This document shows, piece after piece, positions 8,236 to 16,816 of a stretch of 64,000 nucleotides of DNA. How positions within the stretch are numbered: position 1 is the stretch's first letter; the number at the start of each line of letters is the position of its first letter. Position numbers and translations under genes: made by a program. The notes under the pieces were generated by a model. It did no database searches. It saw nothing but the letters and a program-made list of their open reading frames with translations, and was not told the origin of the DNA. The stretch lies in assembly GCA_016789905.1 (NCBI GenBank), contig JAEUQC010000032.1, positions 1 through 64,000 of the forward strand, given 5' to 3'. Source of the DNA: Bryobacterales bacterium (GTDB taxonomy: Bacteria > Acidobacteriota > Terriglobia > Bryobacterales > Bryobacteraceae).

Positions 8236-9620
8236 GCATGCTGAAAACGATTTCTCCCGTTGACGGCAGCCTCTTTGCGGAGCGGCCGCTGGCGACAGAT
8301 GAGCAGATTGACGCCGTATTGACCAAGGCGGCGGCGGCGCAGAAGGCGTGGGCCCGCACGCCGCTCGATGAGCGGCGCGCGATTGTCACTCGATTCATTG
8401 AAGCGATGAACGCGAAGGCGGATGCGATTGGCGAGGAGTTGACCTGGCAGATGGGCCGGCCGGTCCGCTACACGCCGAATGAGATTCGGCGCGGGTTCAC
8501 GGACCGCGCGCGCTTCGGTGTGGACGCGGCCGCCGGCGCGCTGGCCGATATCGCGGTGGCGCCTATTGCCGGGTTCAACCGCTTTATTCGCAAGGAACCG
8601 GTGGGTGTTGTGTTGACCATCGCGCCGTGGAACTATCCATACCTGGCCGCGGTGAACTCGGTTGTCCCCGCCATTCTGGCGGGCAATGCCGTGGTGCTGA
8701 AGCACTCCTCGCAAACGCCGCTGTGCGCCGAGCGTATGGCCGAGGGGTTCCAGGCCGCGGGCCTGCCCGATGGCGTGTTCAACGTGCTTCATGCCGGGCA
8801 CGGCGCCGTGGAAAAAATGATCGGCTCCGGGCGCATCGGGTTCGTGTCGTTCACTGGCTCGGTGGCCGGCGGCAAGCAGATTCAAGCCGCGGCGAATGGC
8901 GTTTTCATTGGCATGAACCTGGAGTTGGGCGGCAAAGACCCGGCCTATGTGCGCGAGGACGCGAACCTGGCGGACGCCATTGAAAACTTGGTGGATGGCG
9001 CCATGTTCAACTCCGGCCAGTGCTGCTGCGGCATTGAGCGCATCTATGTACACCGCGCGGTTTACGATCAGTTCGTCGAAGGCGCGGTGGCGTTGACGCG
9101 CACGTACAAGCTGGATAATCCGCTCGACCCGGCGACGACGCTTGGGCCGATGGTGAAGACCAGCGCCGCCGAATTCGTCCGTGCGCAGATCGCTGAAGCG
9201 GTGGCGCAGGGAGCGAACGCGCACATCGACCCGCGCGAATTTCCGCGCGACGCGGCGGGCACGCCGTATCTGGCGCCGCAGATCCTGACCAGCGTGAATC
9301 ACCAGATGCGAGTAATGATGGAAGAGACGTTCGGCCCGGTGGTGGGCATTATGCCCGTCAATTCGGACGAAGAAGCCATACGGCTGATGAACGACAGCCC
9401 GTATGGACTGACGGCCGGCGTGTGGACAACCAATGAAACGGCGGCGTTGGAGATCGGTGCGCGGATTGAAACCGGCACGCTGTTCATGAATCGCTGCGAT
9501 TATCTGGACCCGGCGCTGGCCTGGACCGGAGTGAAGGACACGGGCCGCGGCTGTTCGCTCAGCGTGCTCGGGTTCGACGCTTTGACGCGGCCAAAGTCAT
9601 ACCATCTGCGCGCCGTATGA
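8232..9620 (+). CDS. NAD(P)-dependent aldehyde dehydrogenase
   Basis: A 462-residue aldehyde dehydrogenase with APWNYP, a Rossmann fold block, ELGGKDP (catalytic Glu region), FNSGQCCCG (nucleophilic cysteine) and EETFGPVV. The family oxidises aldehydes to acids. It overlaps the SDR stop and the amidotransferase start by 4 bases each. In a Puu-like pathway this would be the PuuC step, turning a gamma-glutamyl amino-aldehyde into the acid. A second ATG two codons downstream is possible. Three adjacent cysteines at the active site are noteworthy. Confidence 0.9.
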   Translation: MSMLKTISPVDGSLFAERPLATDEQIDAVLTKAAAAQKAWARTPLDERRAIVTRFIEAMNAKADAIGEELTWQMGRPVRYTPNEIRRGFTDRARFGVDAAAGALADIAVAPIAGFNRFIRKEPVGVVLTIAPWNYPYLAAVNSVVPAILAGNAVVLKHSSQTPLCAERMAEGFQAAGLPDGVFNVLHAGHGAVEKMIGSGRIGFVSFTGSVAGGKQIQAAANGVFIGMNLELGGKDPAYVREDANLADAIENLVDGAMFNSGQCCCGIERIYVHRAVYDQFVEGAVALTRTYKLDNPLDPATTLGPMVKTSAAEFVRAQIAEAVAQGANAHIDPREFPRDAAGTPYLAPQILTSVNHQMRVMMEETFGPVVGIMPVNSDEEAIRLMNDSPYGLTAGVWTTNETAALEIGARIETGTLFMNRCDYLDPALAWTGVKDTGRGCSLSVLGFDALTRPKSYHLRAV

Positions 9621-10297
9621 GACTGGGGCTCCTGCAGTGCGACCACACGCTCGATAGCGTTCGCCACATAGCGGGCGACTACGACGAAATGTTCGCACGA
9701 TGGCTGCCCGCTGAATGGAAGATCTACGATCTTCAACAAGGCGAGCAGCCGCGGGACCTCAACGAATGCGATGCGTATTTCAGTACCGGATCCAAGGCCA
9801 GCGTCTATGACGATGAGCCTTGGATTCATGGTTTCGCCAATTTGATGCGCCGTTTGCAGGCTGCGGGAAAGCCGTTCGTGGGTGTTTGCTTCGGCCATCA
9901 GATGATGGGCCATGCGCTTGGCGGGCGAGTGGCCAAGAGCCCGAACGGCTGGGGCATCGGCGCGCACACGTTCCGCGTGCGGAGTGTGAAGCCTTGGATG
10001 CAACCGGCGGCGGGCGAGTTTCGCTTGCTGATGAGTTGCCAGGACCAGGTGCTGGAACTGCCGCCGGGCGCGGAGGTGCTGGCGGGCAACGCGCACTGCC
10101 CGGTGGGCATGTTTCAACTTGGCAACATGCTCGGCATTCAGGGGCATCCCGAATTCCCGCCGGCCTATGCCGAAGCGTTGTTACACCTGCGCCGGGAACG
10201 CATCGGCGCGGAGCCCGTTGATCGCGCGATCGCCACGCTTACCGAACCGCTTGACGCGCAGTTGCTCGCCGAGTGGGCACGCCAATTCCTCATATGA
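9617..10297 (+). CDS. Class-I glutamine amidotransferase-like hydrolase
   Basis: A 226-residue class-I amidotransferase fold without a synthetase partner. The nucleophile elbow is GVCFGHQMM (Cys) and the His-Glu pair is in GIQGHPEFP, completing the Cys-His-Glu triad. In the operon it is the natural candidate for releasing glutamate from a gamma-glutamyl product, as PuuD does in a related fold. The alternative is a GMP-synthase-like amidotransferase of unknown partner. The start ATGA overlaps the aldehyde dehydrogenase stop, and its own stop overlaps the next start. Confidence 0.85.
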   Translation: MRLGLLQCDHTLDSVRHIAGDYDEMFARWLPAEWKIYDLQQGEQPRDLNECDAYFSTGSKASVYDDEPWIHGFANLMRRLQAAGKPFVGVCFGHQMMGHALGGRVAKSPNGWGIGAHTFRVRSVKPWMQPAAGEFRLLMSCQDQVLELPPGAEVLAGNAHCPVGMFQLGNMLGIQGHPEFPPAYAEALLHLRRERIGAEPVDRAIATLTEPLDAQLLAEWARQFLI

Positions 10298-10473
10298 AAC
10301 TCACACCTGTTATTGAACAAACGGCCGAAGGGTATGTGGCCTACTTGGAAGAGATTCCCGAAGCCCGCGTGCAGGGCGCCACGCTGGAGGAGGCGCAGGA
10401 GAAGCTATCGGCGGCGGTGACAACGGTGATCGACGCGATGCGTCAGGTGGCCGGTGACGACACAGGAGTTTGA
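10294..10473 (+). CDS. Small HicB-like protein
   Basis: A 59-residue protein resembling the N-terminal half of HicB/UPF0150 proteins (MKLTPVIEQTAEGYVAYLEE, then GATLEEAQEKL). I start at the ATG at 10294, which overlaps the amidotransferase stop (ATGA), not the upstream GTG at 10273. HicB proteins are antitoxins of HicA, but no HicA partner lies next to it, and the DNA-binding C-terminal domain is absent. It is embedded in the amine-catabolism operon and overlaps the AraC gene by 20 bases. A stand-alone role is unknown. Confidence 0.7.
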   Translation: MKLTPVIEQTAEGYVAYLEEIPEARVQGATLEEAQEKLSAAVTTVIDAMRQVAGDDTGV

Positions 10474-11263
10474 CTCGCCGGCCGGCGCGTGGCGTCTGCA
10501 TCTCCACGCGCCAACGCCACCGATTCCGGGAGTTATGGGAATGTGGGCCGTTGAAGCGAACACCACCTCCTTCCGCGAGAAGGTGCTGCCGCGCGGAACC
10601 GTGGAGTGGATGGTGAACCTCGGCGCGGGACGGCATTACATCCTGCGCCAGGATGGCAGCCGGCGGTCCACGCATGAGCAGGCTTGGGTTTCCGGCCTGC
10701 AACGCGAGTGCCTGTACATTGAAAGCCCGGCGCCGCCGTGTTTCATTGCGGCTTCGCTCCACGCCGCCTACGCGGGTGCGTTTACCGGAAGGGACGCGGC
10801 GGCGTTCACGGAAACGGTGCTGGAATTGGACGCGCTTCCGGTGTACGCGACGTTGCGGGAACTGCCGGATTGGCCGGCGCGATTCGCGGCTTTCGAGGAG
10901 TTTCTCCGGGCATGCGGCGCGCGGCCAAACGCGAGTGTGATCCAGGCGGCCGACACAATTTTGGAAGGCGGAGGCGGTGTGTCGATTCAGAACATAAGCG
11001 CCAAGCTCGGCATCAGTCACAAGCATTTTGTGGAGCTTTTTACGCGCACCACGGGCCTGTCGCCTAAGCGCTTTGCCCGCCTTATCAGGTTGGAGCGGGC
11101 AGTGGCCGAGGCCGCAACGGCGAACTGGACAACCGTCGCCCATGAGTGCGGGTTTCACGATCAGGCCCATTTCAATCGCGAGTTCAAACGCTTCACCGGC
11201 GTGACGCCGACGGAGTTCCTGGCCACGCGAGAGGCCAGCGGCCAGGCCATGATGGAGGGGTAA
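10454..11263 (+). CDS. AraC-family transcriptional regulator
   Basis: A 269-residue protein with a GTG start. The C-terminal ~100 residues hold two helix-turn-helix units (SIQNISAKLGISHKHFVELF and WTTVAHECGFHDQAHFNREF followed by FTGVTPTEF), the AraC/XylS DNA-binding domain. The N-terminal half is a cupin-like sensor with a conserved PRGTVEWMVNLG stretch. Placed last in the operon and overlapping the HicB-like gene by 20 bases, it probably regulates the ligase/SDR/dehydrogenase/amidotransferase genes. An alternative start is the Met 27 codons in, but overlap favours the GTG. Confidence 0.88.
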   Translation: MTTQEFDSPAGAWRLHLHAPTPPIPGVMGMWAVEANTTSFREKVLPRGTVEWMVNLGAGRHYILRQDGSRRSTHEQAWVSGLQRECLYIESPAPPCFIAASLHAAYAGAFTGRDAAAFTETVLELDALPVYATLRELPDWPARFAAFEEFLRACGARPNASVIQAADTILEGGGGVSIQNISAKLGISHKHFVELFTRTTGLSPKRFARLIRLERAVAEAATANWTTVAHECGFHDQAHFNREFKRFTGVTPTEFLATREASGQAMMEG

Positions 11264-11309
11264 TTTTCCTACAAGGCGGGAACCGAACGCGGCGCTACAC
11301 TGAGAACCT

Positions 11310-13280
11310 ATGCGACGTCTCGCCCTTCTTATCGCGGCCACCCTGCAGGCGCAGGACGCGCTGTATCTGGCCTCCATCGCGGCGGCCGGCGCCGCATTGC
11401 GGCTGCATGAAACGGCCGACGCCAAGCGCTGGCTGGCCCAGACGCCAGCGGCGCTGCGGCAGTGGGAGTGGCACCACCTGCACACGCGGGCGAACGAAGC
11501 GCACGTGGAATGGCAGGCGCATCCGGAGCAGGTGACCAGTGTAGCCTTTAGCCGGAATGGACTGCTATTGGCGACCACTTCGGGGGACAAAACACTGCGC
11601 CTATGGAGTACACAATCCCGCCGTCTGCTTCACGAGTGCAAGGGCCACACGGCCGCCGTCTGGAGCGCGGCGTTCAGCCCCGACAGCACGCGCGTGGTGA
11701 GCGGCTCTTCCGATGGAACGATTCGCGTTTGGAATGCAGTCAGCGGCGCGGAAATTGCGCAATACCCTACCGACGGGCGCGGCATCACGGCTGTCGATTG
11801 GAGTTCTGATGGCGACACCATCGCCGCCTCGTCGTGGCTATTGAATAAGGGCGTTGTGGGGATCATCCGCCTGTTCGACGCCCGCACGGGAGCGCGCAAA
11901 CGTGCGATCGACTTTGGAGCCAAGCCTATCACGGCCGTCCGCTTCAGCCCCGACGCGAGATCGCTCGCAGCGGCCACGTGGGATTCTTGGCTGGGCCTTT
12001 GGGATTTGACGTCGAACGCCGAGCCCGTGATTGCCAAGGTCTCTCCGGAAGATGGCGCTTACGCAGCAATGCAATCGCTGGCGTACCACCCCAACGGAAA
12101 GCGAGTGGCGGTAGCGGGCAAGGACGGACGAGTGCGCGTGTTCGATAGCAAAACCGGAGGTGTCGAACGGTCGATACAGGCCCACGACCAGTGGGCAAAC
12201 GGCGTCGCCTGGGGGCCGAATGGCGAATGGCTCGCCACGGCGTCGAGCGACCAGACACTGCGCTTCTGGGGCGCAAAAAACACGGTTGCCCATAGCCCCG
12301 TCCACTCGCTGACGGCGCTCGCCGTGAGTTCCGATGGGGCCACGCTCGCCAGCGGCTCCGCCGATGGGATGGTTCACCTGTGGAGCGCCGGGCTGGCGGA
12401 CGCCCGCCGGGACCGGACGGACCACAAGGACACGGTATATGGACTGGCGTTTTCACGCGACGGGCGGCGGATGTTCACTGGCGGCTGGGGCGGCGAAATC
12501 AAGGCCTGGGATGCGGCGACCGGCGGCGCGCTTTGGACGGCCAAGCCGCACAGGTCTTCGGTGAACCGCGTGGCGATCAGCCCCGAGGGCGGCCGCATCG
12601 CCAGCGGCGGCAATGATGGGCTGTTGCAAATAACGAATGCGGAAACGGGTGCGGCGGAAGCAACGTGGGAGTCGCGCAAGGAAGGCCGCGCGGCGGCGGT
12701 CGCGTGGAGCCCCAATGGGCGCTGGGTGGCCAGCCCCAGTGAAAACGCCACCGCCAAACTATGGGACGCCGCCACGGGACGGGTACTGTTCACGTTTGCC
12801 CAGGGAAAGGGGGAGGTCTACGATATGGACTTTAGTCCGGATTCCACGTGGCTGGCAATTGGCTGGACAAGCGGCGACCTGGCAGTGGTCAGCACGGCTG
12901 ATGGCGCCGTTGTGAAGCGTCTCTCCGGGCCGCGAGGCGCCGTGCGCGCCGTCAGGTTTTCCCCCGACGGGGCTCGCGTTGCCGCCGCTGGGGACGATCG
13001 CGCCATTCGCCTGTGGTCCATGCCCGCAGGTGCTCTGCTGCGCACAATGGCAGGCCATGGCGAGGTGATTTACGGACTCGACTTTCATCCCGGCGGACGG
13101 CGGCTCGCCTCCGGCGCAGCCGATAACACCGTTCGCCTTTGGGACCCGCAATCCGGCGCGGAAGTCCTGCGGATGCCCTTTCAACATCAGATTTATGGCG
13201 TGCGATTCACTCCGGATGGAAAGACCCTTGCCGTTGCGCCGATGAATGGAACAGTGGTCCACCTGCGCTCGGAACGGTAG
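11310..13280 (+). CDS. WD40-repeat beta-propeller protein, probably exported
   Basis: A 656-residue protein. A short hydrophobic leader is followed by a motif (AKRWLAQTPAALRQWEWHHL) common to the region before propellers in bacterial WD40 proteins. From about residue 65 to the end there are around a dozen WD40-type repeats, recognisable as [LI]RLW or similar after GS/SGD blocks and VAFSPDG/VRFSPDG strands. This is enough for one or two propellers. The role is presumably protein-protein interaction. No kinase or other catalytic domain is fused. It begins 46 bases after the AraC gene and converges on the DUF2314 gene. Confidence 0.88.
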   Translation: MRRLALLIAATLQAQDALYLASIAAAGAALRLHETADAKRWLAQTPAALRQWEWHHLHTRANEAHVEWQAHPEQVTSVAFSRNGLLLATTSGDKTLRLWSTQSRRLLHECKGHTAAVWSAAFSPDSTRVVSGSSDGTIRVWNAVSGAEIAQYPTDGRGITAVDWSSDGDTIAASSWLLNKGVVGIIRLFDARTGARKRAIDFGAKPITAVRFSPDARSLAAATWDSWLGLWDLTSNAEPVIAKVSPEDGAYAAMQSLAYHPNGKRVAVAGKDGRVRVFDSKTGGVERSIQAHDQWANGVAWGPNGEWLATASSDQTLRFWGAKNTVAHSPVHSLTALAVSSDGATLASGSADGMVHLWSAGLADARRDRTDHKDTVYGLAFSRDGRRMFTGGWGGEIKAWDAATGGALWTAKPHRSSVNRVAISPEGGRIASGGNDGLLQITNAETGAAEATWESRKEGRAAAVAWSPNGRWVASPSENATAKLWDAATGRVLFTFAQGKGEVYDMDFSPDSTWLAIGWTSGDLAVVSTADGAVVKRLSGPRGAVRAVRFSPDGARVAAAGDDRAIRLWSMPAGALLRTMAGHGEVIYGLDFHPGGRRLASGAADNTVRLWDPQSGAEVLRMPFQHQIYGVRFTPDGKTLAVAPMNGTVVHLRSER

Positions 13281-13297
13281 GCTTCGGCCGGTGTCGC

Positions 13298-14224
13298 CTA
13301 CAAACCGCTCAGCAAGATCTTTGTACTGAAACCGCCGGCCATTTTTCCGTCGCGCACGTAGACCCAGTCCTCCACATCCGATACTGGAACCACAATCGCG
13401 CTACCCATGCGAAGTCCCGGCAGGTCTAGCGGGTCGTTGCCCAACACGCCGCGCAATTCGTCGCCATCGATGGCTTCAATATCGATCCAAATATGCTCCG
13501 TGCGATCCTCGCGCGAAACCGGCGCCTTCACGCTAAACAAGTTCCCGCGCCGTTGCCGGAACGCCTCAACGAATTCGGGAAATCGAGCCTTGGCCTCGGC
13601 TGTCGCCTCCGCCAGGTTCGAAGGCGTGTCGACCGTAATCACCGGAGAATGAGTGATCGGTGCAAACACCGCCTCGAACGGGTCCTCGCTTTCGAGCAAC
13701 GCGATCGTCTCATCCGTGTTGTATCCAAACCTGCCAGTAGGGGGGTGATAAAGCAGGACACACTCCGGCCCAAGAAACCGCGCCGCCAGGCGTGCCATGG
13801 TGCGGTGGTTTTCCAATGTGCCGGAATCACTCCCGAGCACATCCACCGACAGCCACGCACGATGCTCCTCGATTGCCCTTCGTAAGCGAAGGTTCGGCTG
13901 CCCCGCCGCCAGGAGCATGAAATCGTCGAAGTACGGCGCCGGCACGCTGTGAACTACGAACATCGTTCCGCCCAGGGGCAAAAAGAAGGGAGCGCGCTCC
14001 CCGATCACGGATCCGCCGGCAGCGCTTGCCCCCAAGCCAACCGGTTCGCCGGTTACCTGCTGCGCATGATAGGCCAGTATCTCAGCATTGAGCGGCCGCG
14101 GAACCTGTAGCAGCAGCACAATCGACTTCGGCGCCGGCGAAGGCTCTTCCACTTCCCGCCGGCACCACCACCAAAGGGCGCCCGCCGCCGCCAACAAGAC
14201 GCAGGCGAGGATGAGAAGAATCAC
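13298..14224 (-). CDS. Membrane-anchored DUF2314 protein
   Basis: A 308-residue protein starting with one transmembrane segment (VILLILACVLLAAAGALWWW read from a GTG start). I chose that GTG at 14224 because it overlaps the stop of the upstream GH43-like gene (GTGA) and opens exactly at the membrane segment; a longer frame to 14461 is antisense-overlap sequence. The last ~100 residues resemble DUF2314, with ARFPEFVEAFRQR, VKAPVSREDRTEHIWIDIEA and SDVEDWVYVRDGK. The family has no assigned reaction. It is cotranscribed with the GH43-like gene. Confidence 0.75.
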   Translation of the reverse strand: MILLILACVLLAAAGALWWWCRREVEEPSPAPKSIVLLLQVPRPLNAEILAYHAQQVTGEPVGLGASAAGGSVIGERAPFFLPLGGTMFVVHSVPAPYFDDFMLLAAGQPNLRLRRAIEEHRAWLSVDVLGSDSGTLENHRTMARLAARFLGPECVLLYHPPTGRFGYNTDETIALLESEDPFEAVFAPITHSPVITVDTPSNLAEATAEAKARFPEFVEAFRQRRGNLFSVKAPVSREDRTEHIWIDIEAIDGDELRGVLGNDPLDLPGLRMGSAIVVPVSDVEDWVYVRDGKMAGGFSTKILLSGL

Positions 14225-15123
14225 CGCAGCCCTCGCACGACGCCCTCCGGCGCACGAAACACGGTTCCGTGCCGCACGCCGTCCGGCATGGCGATCGAAT
14301 CCGTCACGTCTTCCCAACTCTGCAAATCTTTCGAGCGGACGGCACCATACTTCTTGTCCCGGTACTTGTCGAAGTAGATGTACCAGTGGGAACCGATGCG
14401 AATGGGGCTGGCGCCTTCCGCCCATTGCGGCCCGGAAATCGGGGCCGACGGGGGCGACCACGGTCCGTCCAACGAGTTGGCGGAGGTTAAGAACAGGTGC
14501 TTCGCCGGCGGGCGCTCCGTCTCGTTCTTCGCCACCATCCAGTATTTGCCCGCGCGGCGGAACAGCGCGCCGTCGATCACCTGAAAGCCTGGCTCATAGA
14601 ACAGCTTGGCGGGAGTGAAAGTGGCAAAATCCTTCGTGCGCACAATGTAGAGGCGGTGGTTGTAGTCCTTTGCGCCTTGGCCGGCCGTCTCCGGAAATCG
14701 TCCCGGAACGGTGGAAGCCCAGACAACTACGAAGTCCTTCGTAGTTTCGTCGTAGAACACCTCCGGCGCCCAGCAGTTCAGCGCTTCCGTCACGCAGGGA
14801 ATCGTCTTTTGCTCCGACCACACGCGCAGGTCGCGCGAACTTGCATAGCCGAGTGTGGCGCCGCGCCAGGAGGTTGTCCACACCATGTGAAACACACCAT
14901 CCGGACCGCGCGCGATGGACGGGTCGCGCATCAGTTTCGATTCGCCCACGCGCGGCGTCAACAGCGGCCTATCCCCGTGCAACGCGCGCCAGCGCAATCC
15001 GTCGGCGCTCTCCGCCAGGTACAGCCCCGTCTCGCCATTTCCCCGGAAAAACGAAAACAGCAACACGTCGGCGGCCAACGAGGGGAATGCCAGACCAATA
15101 AAGAGGAGCGCTTTCCGCAACAC
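14221..15123 (-). CDS. Glycoside hydrolase family 43-like five-bladed propeller enzyme
   Basis: A 300-residue exported protein (signal MLRKALLFIGLAFPSLAA). The sequence has the repeating blade pattern of GH43/GH32 clan enzymes: KLMRDPSIARGPDGVFHMVWTT, NCWAPEVFYDE, VIDGALFRRAGKYWMVAKNE and WAEGASPIRIGSHWYIYFD. The Asp in RDPS, the Asp in VIDGA and the Glu in AEGAS are plausible base, modulator and acid. Substrate is probably a plant or microbial pentose glycan. The start is a GTG with a strong AAGGAGG-type ribosome site. It overlaps the DUF2314 gene by 4 bases. Confidence 0.8.
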   Translation of the reverse strand: MLRKALLFIGLAFPSLAADVLLFSFFRGNGETGLYLAESADGLRWRALHGDRPLLTPRVGESKLMRDPSIARGPDGVFHMVWTTSWRGATLGYASSRDLRVWSEQKTIPCVTEALNCWAPEVFYDETTKDFVVVWASTVPGRFPETAGQGAKDYNHRLYIVRTKDFATFTPAKLFYEPGFQVIDGALFRRAGKYWMVAKNETERPPAKHLFLTSANSLDGPWSPPSAPISGPQWAEGASPIRIGSHWYIYFDKYRDKKYGAVRSKDLQSWEDVTDSIAMPDGVRHGTVFRAPEGVVRGLR

Positions 15124-15150
15124 CCAAGCCCCCTCCTTGGGGAGGCTTTC

Positions 15151-15837
15151 TTATCGTATCCGCTTCCGCGCCAATCCGATCAGCGCAGCAGCGCCGCCCA
15201 GCATCAGCCACGCCGAACCAGGCTCGGGAACTTCGGTGCCGGTGGCGTAGACGAACCCTGTGACCAGTCCCTCGTTCGGAGTAATCGTGTCGGCTTCGGG
15301 CCCGCTGCCAAAGCTGAAGGAACGCGTGAAGAGGTTGCTCGGGTTTGACGAAGCGAAGTCCAGGAACACGGTGTCCAGGTCACCGGGTCCGTCGGAGGTA
15401 ATGGAGATGATGAGGTTGCCCTGCGTGGGGTCGTAGGCGAAGGGCGTGCCAGTGATCGTGAACTCATTGGATGGGCCAATTAAACCGCCCAGCGCCCCGC
15501 CGAAGAACAGCGTGTTGTTCGGGCCAACGTTGTCGGCGAATGCGAGCGACATGCCGTCGATGGCGGTGGACGTCGTCGACAGATGGATGGTGTAGTTCGC
15601 TGATGCGATACTGCCAGGGCTCCAGTTCTGGTTGTAGAAAGTCAGCCCGGTGATGGAAATGGCCGAGGGAAAAAGGCTCGCGTCGTAGATCTGTTGAAAC
15701 TGAACCCCGCAGCCAAAGGACGGGCACTCGCCGTTTCCCGGGTCCCCGGGCCCCCCTACAACCATCGTCGCCGCGGAGGCGATATTCATGGTCGCCAACG
15801 CCAAAAACATAGACCCTGCAAATCGGAGCGTAAACAT
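15151..15837 (-). CDS. PEP-CTERM sorting-domain protein
   Basis: A 228-residue secreted protein. It begins with a signal peptide (MFTLRFAGSMFLALATMNIASA), and the C-terminus has VPEPGSA, a hydrophobic helix and an RKRIR tail. This is the tripartite PEP-CTERM signal processed by an exosortase in exopolysaccharide-producing bacteria. The start at 15837 is chosen for the signal peptide; 36 upstream codons in frame look spurious. The body is rich in Gly, Asn, Ser and Thr with no known domain. No exosortase is in the window. Confidence 0.85.
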   Translation of the reverse strand: MFTLRFAGSMFLALATMNIASAATMVVGGPGDPGNGECPSFGCGVQFQQIYDASLFPSAISITGLTFYNQNWSPGSIASANYTIHLSTTSTAIDGMSLAFADNVGPNNTLFFGGALGGLIGPSNEFTITGTPFAYDPTQGNLIISITSDGPGDLDTVFLDFASSNPSNLFTRSFSFGSGPEADTITPNEGLVTGFVYATGTEVPEPGSAWLMLGGAAALIGLARKRIR

Positions 15838-16009
15838 AATAGTGGCCGGCCGCCGTAAATCCAGCAGCACGAGACTCTTCCTTTTTCTGTTAGGTACAGT
15901 CCGATGGTAACGGGACTCCCCGCCGCGACAAACGCAGTAATACACCTAACGGGCTACTTGTTTTTGCTTAGTCAAAATGGCGCGCCCCAACTTTGCTACC
16001 TTGGTTCGA

Positions 16010-16816
16010 ATGCGTTCATTGACTCTCGCTGTGCTCTGCGCCGTCGCGTTGTCCGCGGCCGAGGCGCCCAACACGCTCACCAAAACCGAGAAGGCCGCGG
16101 GCTGGAAGCTACTCTTCGACGGCAAGACCATGAAAGGCTGGGACGACGTTCGGAAGAACACGCCCCCCGGCGATTCCTGGACCATTGAGGACGGTGCATT
16201 GAAGTCCGTTCCGCACCCGAAGCTTCGCGAAGATCTATTCACGAAGGAACTCTTTGGCGACTTCGAACTGACTTGGGAATGGAAGATTGAAGCCAAGGGA
16301 AACAGCGGCCTGAAGTATCGGATTCAGGATCGTTTTTTTGTCGATGAACGGCGTGTAAAGGAGTTCGGACGCTTTGAGAATCTGGCTAACGACGCCGCCC
16401 GGAAGCGCCAATATAAACGGGAGGAATCGACGCAGGAATACATTGTTGGCTTCGAGTATCAGATGATCGACGACGCCGGGCACAAGGACGCCCAGCGCGG
16501 CGCCTACTACCAGGCCGGCGCGCTGTATTCGATGATTCCTGCTTCGCAACCCGCGGCCAAACCGATTGGCGAGTACAACCTCTCCCGCGTCGTTTTGAAG
16601 GGGAACCACATCGAGCATTTCCTGAACGGCGTGAAGGTAGCCGAAGGCGAACTGAACGCGCCATCGACGCTTGAAAAATCCGCCGGCCGGTGGACCACCG
16701 AATCCGTTATTCACAAAGCGCTGGCCGAGCAGCCGAAGAAGCTCTGCCCCATCGCGCTGCAAAACCATGGCGACGCCGCGTGGTTCCGCAGCATCAAGAT
16801 TCGCAAACTACCGTAG
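16010..16816 (+). CDS. DUF1080 / 3-keto-disaccharide hydrolase family protein
   Basis: A 268-residue exported protein (signal MRSLTLAVLCAVALSAAEA). The rest is the DUF1080 concanavalin-like fold: GWKLLFDGKTMKGWDD, LFGDFELTWEWKIE, NSGLKYRIQD, GFEYQMIDD and HFLNGVKVAE. Members act on 3-keto-glycosides or bind glycans outside the cell. I start at the ATG at 16010 at the signal peptide rather than 11 codons upstream. The last 9 bases overlap the 3' end of the convergent heptaheme cytochrome gene. Confidence 0.87.
   Translation: MRSLTLAVLCAVALSAAEAPNTLTKTEKAAGWKLLFDGKTMKGWDDVRKNTPPGDSWTIEDGALKSVPHPKLREDLFTKELFGDFELTWEWKIEAKGNSGLKYRIQDRFFVDERRVKEFGRFENLANDAARKRQYKREESTQEYIVGFEYQMIDDAGHKDAQRGAYYQAGALYSMIPASQPAAKPIGEYNLSRVVLKGNHIEHFLNGVKVAEGELNAPSTLEKSAGRWTTESVIHKALAEQPKKLCPIALQNHGDAAWFRSIKIRKLP

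Noticed and set aside
10294..10473. Complete HicAB toxin-antitoxin module
   Set aside because: No HicA-like gene adjoins it on either side; only the HicB-like half-domain is present.
15838..16009. Possible riboswitch between the PEP-CTERM and DUF1080 genes
   Set aside because: I looked for conserved aptamer cores, such as that of cyclic-di-GMP, and found none.
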